This document shows positions 1-5,989 of a DNA stretch of 8,366 nucleotides, piece after piece (positions within the stretch are counted from its first letter, which is position 1; every line of letters starts with the position of its first letter). Below the pieces are notes generated by a model. The model did no database searches, was not told the origin of the DNA, and saw only the letters and a list, made by a program, of their open reading frames with translations. The stretch comes from Saprospiraceae bacterium (GTDB lineage Bacteria > Bacteroidota > Bacteroidia > Chitinophagales > Saprospiraceae). The DNA is taken from positions 1 to 8,366 of the forward strand of contig JACMLK010000212.1 in the NCBI GenBank assembly GCA_014379665.1. The letters are read 5' to 3'. The translations under genes and the position numbers were made by a program.

Positions 1-1204
1 ATGGTGTCCTGCCCAAAACCCTGTTCCAAAGCACTTTAAATACTTCGCCTATATCAGCATCCCTGGGCCCTTCCCCCTGATTAAGTAAAATGAAGTTTCC
101 GACTGGTTTTTCCAGCACATTAAATTTAAATACAAAATTATCAGGTTCAGTAGATTTCATTCTGAACGTACCAAACCGAAGGTCAAAATATTGCAAAGTA
201 TCCCCATTTTTTCTTTCGAGAACAAAATAATCATTGCTCAACCACCGTAGCGTTTTCATGGTCTGATTTGTGTCAATGGAGGTACCGAATGGTGACCTGT
301 TTTTATCTTTTTTTGAAAGTTTAAACACCTTTTCTTTGTCAAAAAAAGAATACTGCCCGTAATAAAATGCACTATCCGTTTCAGCAATTCCACTCCAAAG
401 AATGTTATTCAGGATACTTGGTGAAGTCATGTATCTGGAAAAAATTAAATTTTCCTGACGTAATGAATTTTCAAAAATCGTGTTAATTCTTGTCTTATTA
501 TAAATAGTAAAAATCATATACAAACTACTGATGATAAGCCCGCAACGGTTCCAGACTGCTCTCTTTGGACTGGTACGTGGCAAAAACATGGCTATCAACA
601 GGCATATTATGAAGGGAAGGGTGTAAAACGGATCTGCTACTGCTATATTACTAAACGCAATCCTTTGATTGGAAAAAGGCAGTAAAAACTGAGTACCATA
701 AGTGGTAAAACAGTCAAGTATCGGATGGGTCACCAATGACAGAAAAAACATCCATTGCCATTGTTTTAAATCGACATCGGGAGAACTATACCCTTTTCGA
801 AAATATCTTTTATACACCAGCCAACCCAATCCTGACATAATAAGCAGCCCTAAAAGAAATTTAGTTATCTTGAATTCACCTGTAAAAACAACCAGGAGTC
901 CTATAGAAGTTACTAAAATACCCCATCCGGCTATTCCAAACCACCTGTGATACGGAAGTTTGTACATACGATAGACAAGCCAGCCGAGAAGCACAGAGGC
1001 CAACACACTAAAAACAAAAGAATGACTGAAACCTCTGTGAAAAGCTAATGCATCTATGGGAGACATAAATCCATTTGATAAGACATCAAGGTCAGGGATT
1101 GTCCCCGCAATCGCCCCCCATACCATAGCTCTGTTACCGACCTTTTTGCCCAAAACTGCTTCTCCTACTGCTGCGCCTAAAATAATTTGGGTAAGTGAAT
1201 CCAT
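1..1204 (-). CDS. Membrane-bound metal-dependent hydrolase, YdjM/DUF457 family (3' end beyond window)
   Basis: I translated the minus strand from the ATG at 1204 and it stays open for 401 codons to the window edge, so the C-terminus is missing. The N-terminus (MDSLTQIILGAAVGEAVLG) is the usual opening of the YdjM/DUF457 (PF04307) family. Likely metal-ligand motifs follow: IPDLD at residues 36-40, HRGFSHS at 56-62 and HPILDCFTTYGTQ at about 160-172, then ADPFYTLP at 190-197. Hydrophobic segments near 63-79, 90-107, 115-130, 152-160, 195-208 and 222-235 suggest a multi-pass inner-membrane protein. After these comes a soluble C-terminal part containing SPSILNNILW at 261-270, which resembles a PTPLNN-like motif of Bacteroidota members. 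It begins 10 bp after rnc ends and is probably cotranscribed with it. The substrate is unknown; E. coli YdjM is only called a LexA-regulated putative hydrolase. Family call is confident, function is not. Confidence 0.88.
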   Translation of the reverse strand, partial: MDSLTQIILGAAVGEAVLGKKVGNRAMVWGAIAGTIPDLDVLSNGFMSPIDALAFHRGFSHSFVFSVLASVLLGWLVYRMYKLPYHRWFGIAGWGILVTSIGLLVVFTGEFKITKFLLGLLIMSGLGWLVYKRYFRKGYSSPDVDLKQWQWMFFLSLVTHPILDCFTTYGTQFLLPFSNQRIAFSNIAVADPFYTLPFIICLLIAMFLPRTSPKRAVWNRCGLIISSLYMIFTIYNKTRINTIFENSLRQENLIFSRYMTSPSILNNILWSGIAETDSAFYYGQYSFFDKEKVFKLSKKDKNRSPFGTSIDTNQTMKTLRWLSNDYFVLERKNGDTLQYFDLRFGTFRMKSTEPDNFVFKFNVLEKPVGNFILLNQGEGPRDADIGEVFKVLWNRVLGRTP

Positions 1205-1214
1205 CAGCGTCAGT

Positions 1215-1943
1215 TTATTCTGGCATGGTTAATATGTGGAGTACTTCAAGGGCTTTACTTGCAGCTGCCTGCTCGGCTGATTTTTTATTAAAGTCTTCCG
1301 ATGTGGCCAATTCAACCCCATCGATCACCACTGCTACTTTAAAACAATCCCTTTTATCCAGTTTAAATTTGGCTAACGTAGTAAAATTTATTTCTTTGCC
1401 GTTTTTCTGACACCATTCCAGGAGCTGTGACTTGTGATTGTCATCCTTGGTCTCCAGTTCTTTTATATTCAGATATCTCATCAGTATTTTTTTGATGACA
1501 TAGTTTTTAGTCTTTTCATAGCCGAATTCAATATATATTGCTCCCACCAGGGCTTCCAGTGCATTCCCCAGCATTGCACTGCTCATTTTGCCAAGGCTGT
1601 AATCTGATAGGATGACATCCAGTCCCATATTGTCCGCTATTTCGTTCAGGGTCTGACGTTTCACAATTTTCGACCGCATTTTGGTCAGAAAACCTTCATC
1701 TTTATTTGGATATTTTTTGAATAGATATTCTGCCACAATAGTAGATAAAATGGCATCTCCGAGATACTCCAGCCTTTCATTGGTGGGCCTTCCGGGGGTT
1801 TCATTGGTCATTGATTTATGATAGAAGGCGGTTTTGAATAACCCTAACCTCGCCGGTGTAAAACCTAAAATTGGCCTGAGCCTCATGGTGAGTTCTCTGT
1901 CTTTCGAAAAGTAAAGGTTATAAAAACGGCGTATTATATCCAA
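1215..1943 (-). CDS. rnc: Ribonuclease III
   Basis: Double-strand-specific endoribonuclease that matures rRNA precursors and cleaves structured mRNAs in the cytoplasm. The 242-residue product has a nuclease domain (about residues 20-155) with the signature NERLEYLGDA at 55-64, giving acidic residues E56, E59 and D63. A second motif, GNALEALVGAIY, at 126-137 supplies E130; the position of E. coli D114 is N127. A dsRNA-binding domain spans about 167-237 and ends in the typical KKSAEQAAASKAL. The ORF opens at TTG (1943), 2 bp after the fabF stop. The next in-frame ATG is codon 20 (1886), but the intervening IRRFYNLYFSKDREL segment looks like the N-terminal extension of Bacteroidota RNase III, so TTG is preferred. 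An even earlier ATT/ATA start overlapping fabF cannot be excluded. Likely translated from the fabF transcript. Confidence 0.96.
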   Translation of the reverse strand: MDIIRRFYNLYFSKDRELTMRLRPILGFTPARLGLFKTAFYHKSMTNETPGRPTNERLEYLGDAILSTIVAEYLFKKYPNKDEGFLTKMRSKIVKRQTLNEIADNMGLDVILSDYSLGKMSSAMLGNALEALVGAIYIEFGYEKTKNYVIKKILMRYLNIKELETKDDNHKSQLLEWCQKNGKEINFTTLAKFKLDKRDCFKVAVVIDGVELATSEDFNKKSAEQAAASKALEVLHILTMPE

Positions 1944-1945
1944 AG

Positions 1946-3193
1946 CTATTCGATAAATCGTTTAATGATGATGGATGCGTTATGTCCACCAAAGCCAAAA
2001 GTATTGCTTAGTATTACATCAGGTGAGCGTTCCTGGGCCTGATTGAAGGTAAAATTCAGTTTTGGGTCAAATTCAGGATCGTCGGTGAAGTGATTGATCG
2101 TAGGCGGAATAAATCCTTCATTGATAGCGATAACTCCGGCTATTGCTTCTATGGCGCCTGCACCTCCGAGCAGATGCCCTGTCATGGACTTGGTACTGCT
2201 GATATGCAGTTTATAAGCAGCATCTCCGAAAACTGCCTGTATGGCCTTGGTTTCAGCAATATCTCCCAATGGAGTAGAGGTACCGTGCACATTGACATAG
2301 TCCACATCTTCCTTGTTGATACCGGCATCCTTGATGGCAAGATTCATTACATTTCTGGCCCCTATTCCCTCAGGGTGTGGTGCTGTCATATGATACGCAT
2401 CTGCGGTCATTCCCGCTCCTATCACCTCGCCGTATATCACGGCTCCTCTTTTTTTGGCGTGTTCCAGTTCTTCCAGTATCAGTGCGCCTCCACCTTCCCC
2501 TAGAACAAATCCGTCTCTGTCTCTGTCAAAAGGCCTGCTGGCAGTCTCGGGACTATCATTTCTTTCAGACATCGCTTTCATAGACGCAAAACCACCCACA
2601 CTTGCTTTGGTAATAGCAGCTTCTGACCCTCCGGTAATCATAATATCAGCCCGGCCCATTCTGATGTAATCAAAAGAAGCAATGACTGAATGCGTCGACG
2701 ATGCGCATGCCGATACTGTGGCATAATTTATTCCTCTGAAGCCGTACTTTATGGAAATATGGCCCGGTGCAATATCTGCTATCAGTTTAGGTATTAAAAA
2801 CGGACTGTATCTGGGTTCTCCGGTCCAAAGTGCCGCTTCGGATATGTCGTGTTCTATGGTTTCGAATCCTCCGATACCACTTCCCCACACTACTCCAGCC
2901 CTGTCCAGATCGATACTATTCACATCCAACCCTGACATTTGCATGGCTTCATCTGCTACTACAAGTGCATACTGTGCAAACGGGTCCATTCTCCTGGCGT
3001 CCTTTCGGGGCATGAAATCTTCGATTTCGAAGTTTTTTAATTCACAAGCAAACTTTACTTTAAAATTAGTTGCATCAAACCGGGTGGTCATAGCGGCACC
3101 GCTTACTCCATTTTTTAGTCCCTCCACATAGGCAGGGTATGTGTTACCAATGGGTGTCAATGCGCCGATGCCGGTTATTACAACTCGTCTCAT
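1946..3193 (-). CDS. fabF: 3-oxoacyl-[acyl-carrier-protein] synthase II (KAS II)
   Basis: Condenses malonyl-ACP with a growing acyl-ACP in type II fatty acid elongation; cytosolic homodimer in characterised members. The 415-residue length is standard. The thiolase-fold landmarks fall at E. coli FabF numbering: nucleophile C163 in VSACASS, H303 in NVHGTSTPLGD, K335 and H340 in STKSMTGHLLGGAGA, plus the glycine-rich GEGGGA at 232-237 and the C-terminal NTFGFGGHN loop at 397-405. The full Cys-His-His triad makes this a condensing enzyme, not a chain-length factor. It starts at ATG 3193 and lies 175 bp downstream of acpP, whose product carries its substrates. A terminator in that gap separates the two, so fabF probably relies on read-through or its own weak promoter. 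rnc follows after 2 bp. Confidence 0.98.
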   Translation of the reverse strand: MRRVVITGIGALTPIGNTYPAYVEGLKNGVSGAAMTTRFDATNFKVKFACELKNFEIEDFMPRKDARRMDPFAQYALVVADEAMQMSGLDVNSIDLDRAGVVWGSGIGGFETIEHDISEAALWTGEPRYSPFLIPKLIADIAPGHISIKYGFRGINYATVSACASSTHSVIASFDYIRMGRADIMITGGSEAAITKASVGGFASMKAMSERNDSPETASRPFDRDRDGFVLGEGGGALILEELEHAKKRGAVIYGEVIGAGMTADAYHMTAPHPEGIGARNVMNLAIKDAGINKEDVDYVNVHGTSTPLGDIAETKAIQAVFGDAAYKLHISSTKSMTGHLLGGAGAIEAIAGVIAINEGFIPPTINHFTDDPEFDPKLNFTFNQAQERSPDVILSNTFGFGGHNASIIIKRFIE

Positions 3194-3216
3194 ATCTGGT
3201 ATTAATGATTGAAGGT

Positions 3217-3224
3217 CAAAATTC
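3217..3224 (-). promoter_or_regulatory. Weak -7 box candidate for fabF
   Basis: On the minus strand GAATTTTG matches the Bacteroidota -7 consensus TAnnTTTG at five of six fixed positions, and lies 23 bp upstream of the fabF ATG. No TTTG-like -33 box is seen at the usual distance. A TATAAT-like run (GTATAATA, about 3247-3256) further upstream is an alternative. The only other support is the terminator upstream, which implies that fabF needs a source of transcription. Confidence 0.25.
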
Positions 3225-3308
3225 CATAATTTTTGTCATAAACCTGTGATATTATACTATAAAGTTTTCACATCTATGAGTTAGCCCTGTAAATAAGCTT
3301 GTTTTAAC

Positions 3309-3345
3309 AAAAAAAAATCCACAAAAACGCATGCTTTTGTGGATT
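3309..3345 (-). terminator. Intrinsic terminator downstream of acpP
   Basis: A perfect 11-bp inverted repeat, AATCCACAAAA (3316-3326) and TTTTGTGGATT (3335-3345), encloses an 8-nt loop that contains the palindrome GCATGC. Read on the minus strand the stem is followed directly by seven T residues (the A run 3309-3315 on plus). This is the stem plus U-tract arrangement of a rho-independent terminator, placed 24 bp after the acpP stop. Read on the plus strand there is no trailing T-run, so it acts for acpP only. It would reduce transcription into fabF. Confidence 0.85.
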
Positions 3346-3368
3346 ACTATACCTTTGAAATATATGCT

Positions 3369-3605
3369 TTATGCCTTTGCTGCTTCCAGAAATTCAATAG
3401 CCTGACCTACCGTCTGGATTTTTTCTGCCTGATCATCCGGAATGGAAACATCAAATTCTTTTTCGAATTCCATGATCAATTCTACAGTATCAAGCGAATC
3501 CGCTCCCAGGTCATTGGTGAAGCTGGCCTCATGAGTTACTTCTGATTCATCAACACCCAATTTGTCAATGATAATTTTCTTTACTTTTTCTGCTATTTGT
3601 GACAT
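3369..3605 (-). CDS. acpP: Acyl carrier protein
   Basis: Carries acyl intermediates on a 4'-phosphopantetheine arm through fatty acid synthesis and to phospholipid and lipid A acyltransferases. The 78-residue acidic protein is full length. The attachment motif [12 protein letters not shown] puts the modified serine at Ser37, and helix II with its acidic face (EFEKEF at 46-51) follows, which is the docking surface for partner enzymes. The start is ATG 3605, with a Bacteroidota-type promoter about 30 bp upstream and no Shine-Dalgarno sequence. It sits directly upstream of fabF, as in many bacteria, but is closed by its own terminator, consistent with a much higher demand for ACP than for the synthase. 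Confidence 0.98.
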   Translation of the reverse strand: MSQIAEKVKKIIIDKLGVDESEVTHEASFTNDLGADSLDTVELIMEFEKEFDVSIPDDQAEKIQTVGQAIEFLEAAKA

Positions 3606-3631
3606 TTTATCAATTATTTGCTATTAATACG

Positions 3632-3663
3632 CAAAGAACGTAAATAGGGTTCTCTTAAACAAA
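3632..3663 (-). promoter_or_regulatory. Candidate Bacteroidota-type promoter of acpP
   Basis: Minus strand shows TTTG (3663-3660), a 20-bp spacer, then GTTCTTTG (3639-3632). The TTTG part of the -7 box and the spacer length agree with the Bacteroidota sigma-ABfr consensus TTTG-N19-21-TAnnTTTG, but the leading TA is replaced by GT. Transcription would begin near 3626, leaving a leader of about 20 nt before the acpP ATG. Confidence 0.45.
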
Positions 3664-3960
3664 TATTTAACATTTTTTTTAATATTAAATAATTACTTAA
3701 TATAAATTAAAGTGCTGAAAATCTATCAGTTACAGTTCTTTGTAATAAAATAAAGTTCCCCGTATTAACAAAACATTTTACCCATACACTTCCAACCTTA
3801 TACCCATAAGTCACTTTATTCATTCGCTGACACGATAACTCGCTTACTCGCAGTCCTGCCTCCCTGCCGACCCTTAATCCGTAATTACCTCCCTCATCCC
3901 ATTTCTGCCCATTTAGCCGAAGATTTACCTTCGTAGAGCTATAGACGCTCCGTTGTCCCT

Positions 3961-4090
3961 CCCATCACGCTCCCATGATCCTCCCATAATCCTCCCATGA
4001 TGATAGCACCACACTCCCACCATACTCCCACGATACTCCCACCGTGATCCCACTGAGTCCCACCGAGGTCCCACTGAGTCCCACTGAAGA
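3961..4090. repeat. Degenerate 10-11 bp tandem array (CCCAnnnnnnT)
   Basis: On the plus strand CCC triplets start at 3961, 3972, 3983, 3994, 4016, 4027, 4038, 4049, 4059, 4070 and 4080. The spacings are 11, 11, 11, 22, 11, 11, 11, 10, 11 and 10, so a single unit has lost its CCC. Units follow CCCA then about six variable bases and T, for example CCCATGATCCT, CCCATAATCCT, CCCACGATACT and CCCACTGAGT. The minus strand therefore has GGG once per helical turn. Units diverge along the array (CATNAT-type on the left, CACTGAG-type on the right), as in an ageing minisatellite. It is not CRISPR: there are no long repeats or spacers. Confidence 0.8.
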
Positions 4091-4225
4091 TCTTAGGAGA
4101 AAGGAACTTAAATAGTACAGTCTCCAGGAATTCAACCTTATTTAAGATACACAATATACCCTGGCTCTTATGCATTTGAAATTAATATGTAGCAAGCTCA
4201 AGGTATATTATTGTAAAATATACAC

Positions 4226-4233
4226 TATCTTTG
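4226..4233 (+). promoter_or_regulatory. -7 promoter box of pyk
   Basis: TATCTTTG is a perfect match to the Bacteroidota -7 element TAnnTTTG and ends 24 bp before the pyk ATG at 4258. No good TTTG lies 19-21 bp upstream; the nearest TTG (4211-4213) is only 12 bp away. Transcription would start near 4240, inside the longest open frame, which argues against the TTG at 4231 as the start codon. Confidence 0.55.
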
Positions 4234-4257
4234 CGGCTCATTTTCAACAGCAACAGT

Positions 4258-5703
4258 ATGGCGCCTTTAATTCACCTTCCTTATCATCAAAAAACAAAAA
4301 TTGTGGCCACCATCGGCCCTGCTTCGAGCAGCAAAGAAGCATTGCTGAGTCTGGTGAAGGCAGGGGTCAATGTATTCAGGCTGAATTTTTCTCACGGAGC
4401 TCATGAAGCCCACCAGGAAGTGATCAATAATATCCTTGAGATCAATGAGAAGTATAATGTGCATGTAGGCATGCTGGCTGATCTCCAGGGACCAAAACTG
4501 CGCGTGGGGGCCATTGAAAACAATTCAATAGACATCGCACCAGGGGACATCCTCACCTTTGTACATGAAAAGTGTGTGGGAACGAAAGAAAAAATATACA
4601 TGAGTTATGAATATTTTGCCCAGGATGTTAAGGTAGGCGAAAAAGTATTGGTTGATGACGGAAAAGTCGTACTTGAAGTCATCTCGACCAACCAGGAGGA
4701 TGAAGTTAAACTAATGGTTTTATTTGGCAATGTGATATCGTCCAATAAAGGGGTGAATCTCCCGGACACCATAGTGTCGCAGCCATCACTGACAGAAAAA
4801 GATCTTGCGGATCTGGACTATATACTGACGCAACCCATCAATTGGATTGCTTTATCTTTTGTAAGGTCAGCCAAAGATGTAAAGGATTTGCAAAAAAGAA
4901 TTAAGGCTAAAAAACATTTTGCAAAAGTCATTGCAAAAATTGAAAAACCCGAAGCCATCACCAACATCAAGGAAATCATAAAAGCATCGGATGCCATCAT
5001 GATAGCAAGGGGTGATCTCGGGGTAGAAATGCCTATAGAAAAACTTCCCGCCCTACAGAAAATGATCATAGCCAAATGCATTCAAAAAGCTAAACCTGTC
5101 ATAGTGGCTACCCAGATGATGGAGAGCATGATCATCAATCCTTCTCCAAGCAGAGCTGAAGTAACAGATGTCGCCAATGCTGTGCTCGACGGCACAGATG
5201 CTGTCATGCTCAGCGGAGAAACGGCTGTAGGCAATCACCCTACCCTGGTAGTGGAAGCTATGAACAGAATAATTTCAGAAGCAGAACAGTATTATCAGAT
5301 GTACGGCAAAAGGCCACAGCCTGACCCTCTTTCCGAAACATTTCTATCGGATGTATTGTGTCTGAACGCACCAAGACTGGCCGAAGAAGTGAATGCCAAA
5401 GCCATTCTCGGACTTACGGTAAACGGATACACTGCTTTTAAAATTTCATCGTACAGACCAAAAAGCGCCATCCATATTTTTTCTGATAAAAGTTATATGC
5501 TTAATACGCTTAGTCTGGTGTGGGGAGTGAAGTGTTATCTGTACACAAAATTTACGACCACCGACGAGACCATCGAAGATGTAAATGAAATACTGAAAGA
5601 CGAAGGCGCACTTGAACCTGGAGATATAGTCATCAATACAGGTAGTATGCCACTCCATAAGCGGTTCAGAACCAACATGCTGAAGATCACTGTAGTGGAA
5701 TAG
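4258..5703 (+). CDS. pyk: Pyruvate kinase
   Basis: Transfers phosphate from phosphoenolpyruvate to ADP, the last ATP-making step of glycolysis, in the cytoplasm. The 481-residue product begins MAPLIHLPYHQKTKIVATIG. Family landmarks in order: TIGPAS at 18-23, the RLNFSHG substrate loop at 41-47, DLQGPKLRVG at 75-84, a B-domain at about 86-170, KIEKPEA at 227-233 with the catalytic-lysine signature, RGDLGVE at 251-257 (metal and substrate site), TQMMESM at 285-291, and DGTDAVMLSGETAVG at 311-325. The C-domain (about 360-481) closes with TGSMPLHKRFRTNMLKITVV-type residues. I chose ATG 4258 because the in-frame TTG at 4231 lies within the -7 box and adds nine residues not typical of the family. 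It is monocistronic by appearance: divergent from acpP and followed by a palindromic element. Metal and K+ dependence were not assigned. Confidence 0.97.
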   Translation: MAPLIHLPYHQKTKIVATIGPASSSKEALLSLVKAGVNVFRLNFSHGAHEAHQEVINNILEINEKYNVHVGMLADLQGPKLRVGAIENNSIDIAPGDILTFVHEKCVGTKEKIYMSYEYFAQDVKVGEKVLVDDGKVVLEVISTNQEDEVKLMVLFGNVISSNKGVNLPDTIVSQPSLTEKDLADLDYILTQPINWIALSFVRSAKDVKDLQKRIKAKKHFAKVIAKIEKPEAITNIKEIIKASDAIMIARGDLGVEMPIEKLPALQKMIIAKCIQKAKPVIVATQMMESMIINPSPSRAEVTDVANAVLDGTDAVMLSGETAVGNHPTLVVEAMNRIISEAEQYYQMYGKRPQPDPLSETFLSDVLCLNAPRLAEEVNAKAILGLTVNGYTAFKISSYRPKSAIHIFSDKSYMLNTLSLVWGVKCYLYTKFTTTDETIEDVNEILKDEGALEPGDIVINTGSMPLHKRFRTNMLKITVVE

Positions 5704-5748
5704 TACCTAAAATCCTCGTCATAAAAATTTACAACCAAACAGACTTAT

Positions 5749-5909
5749 AGAGTATGTTTAAATTTTCATGTTTGAGCGAAAGCGAGCAAATTTTATTTTA
5801 GACAAGGCTTGTTTTGCAGTCGTAGCCAGCAGCTACGGCGAAAAATATAACGCAGGATAAAATAAAAATTGCCGCTTGCAGACAAATGGTGGAATTTTAA
5901 ACATACTCT
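5749..5909. mobile_element. 161-bp palindromic element with terminal inverted repeats (MITE-like)
   Basis: The ends are perfect 14-bp inverted repeats: AGAGTATGTTTAAA (5749-5762) and TTTAAACATACTCT (5896-5909). Inside is a second inverted pair: 5780-5800 (AAGCG, an extra A, then GCAAATTTTATTTTA) against 5858-5877, with one bulge and one mismatch over 20 bp. At the centre CGTAGC (5821-5826) and GCTACG (5832-5837) enclose the loop CAGCA. The whole stretch can fold as one long interrupted hairpin on either strand. It has no coding capacity. No clear target-site duplication is visible, only A/T-rich flanks. It fits a non-autonomous element or a large intergenic palindromic repeat, and may also act as a transcription barrier between pyk and the next operon. 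Multi-copy status cannot be seen from one copy. Confidence 0.7.
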
Positions 5910-5932
5910 TAATTAAAAAGTTAATACAAGCA

Positions 5933-5940
5933 TAACTTTG
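5933..5940 (+). promoter_or_regulatory. -7 promoter box of the TPR-DUF4292-EnvC operon
   Basis: TAACTTTG matches TAnnTTTG perfectly, 24 bp after the right end of the palindromic element and 49 bp before the ATG at 5990. No TTTG-like -33 box is found at 19-21 bp. Transcription would start near 5947, leaving a leader of about 43 nt. Confidence 0.5.
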
Positions 5941-5989
5941 AACCATATTTTGACGTTTGAAGATATTATCAGGTTTTAATTTCAACTTC

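Larger units (their letters stand above)
3606..4257. other. Divergent intergenic region between acpP and pyk
   Basis: A 652-bp stretch with no credible gene. From the acpP side it holds the acpP promoter, an A+T-rich part (about 3655-3780), a part that is C-rich and G-poor on the plus strand (about 3781-3960), the 10-11 bp tandem array (3961-4090), a bland stretch, and the pyk -7 box. A small perfect hairpin, CGAAG/CTTCG with a 6-nt loop, lies at 3918-3933; it is too short to name. The size is large for a region between two housekeeping promoters, so a small RNA cannot be ruled out, but I see no promoter plus terminator pair that supports one. Confidence 0.6.

Noticed and set aside
702..950. 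Plus-strand 82-codon frame
   Set aside because: It lies antisense within the intact YdjM/DUF457 gene, whose full reading frame and motifs explain the stretch.
2090..3131. Several plus-strand frames opposite fabF
   Set aside because: All are antisense shadows of a fully conserved KAS II gene and show no family features.
3918..3950. Small hairpins (CGAAG/CTTCG and GAGC/GCTC) as a small RNA or terminator
   Set aside because: Stems of 4-5 bp without a following T-run are expected by chance; not enough to call.
3961..4090. CRISPR array
   Set aside because: The period is only 10-11 bp, units are degenerate, and no spacers of 25-40 bp or cas genes are present.
3939..4175. Minus-strand 78-codon frame with GTQWD-like repeats
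   Set aside because: It is the translation of the 11-bp GGG-rich array; the period is not a multiple of three, there is no stable domain, and no promoter or ribosome site supports it.
4231..4257. TTG start of pyk
   Set aside because: It overlaps the perfect TATCTTTG promoter box, and the ATG at 4258 gives a normal pyruvate kinase N-terminus.
5749..5909. Complete insertion sequence
   Set aside because: It is far too short and has no transposase frame; only a non-autonomous or repeat-type element is supportable.
5957..5989. TTG start of the TPR gene
   Set aside because: It would place extra residues before a well-formed signal peptide that begins at ATG 5990.
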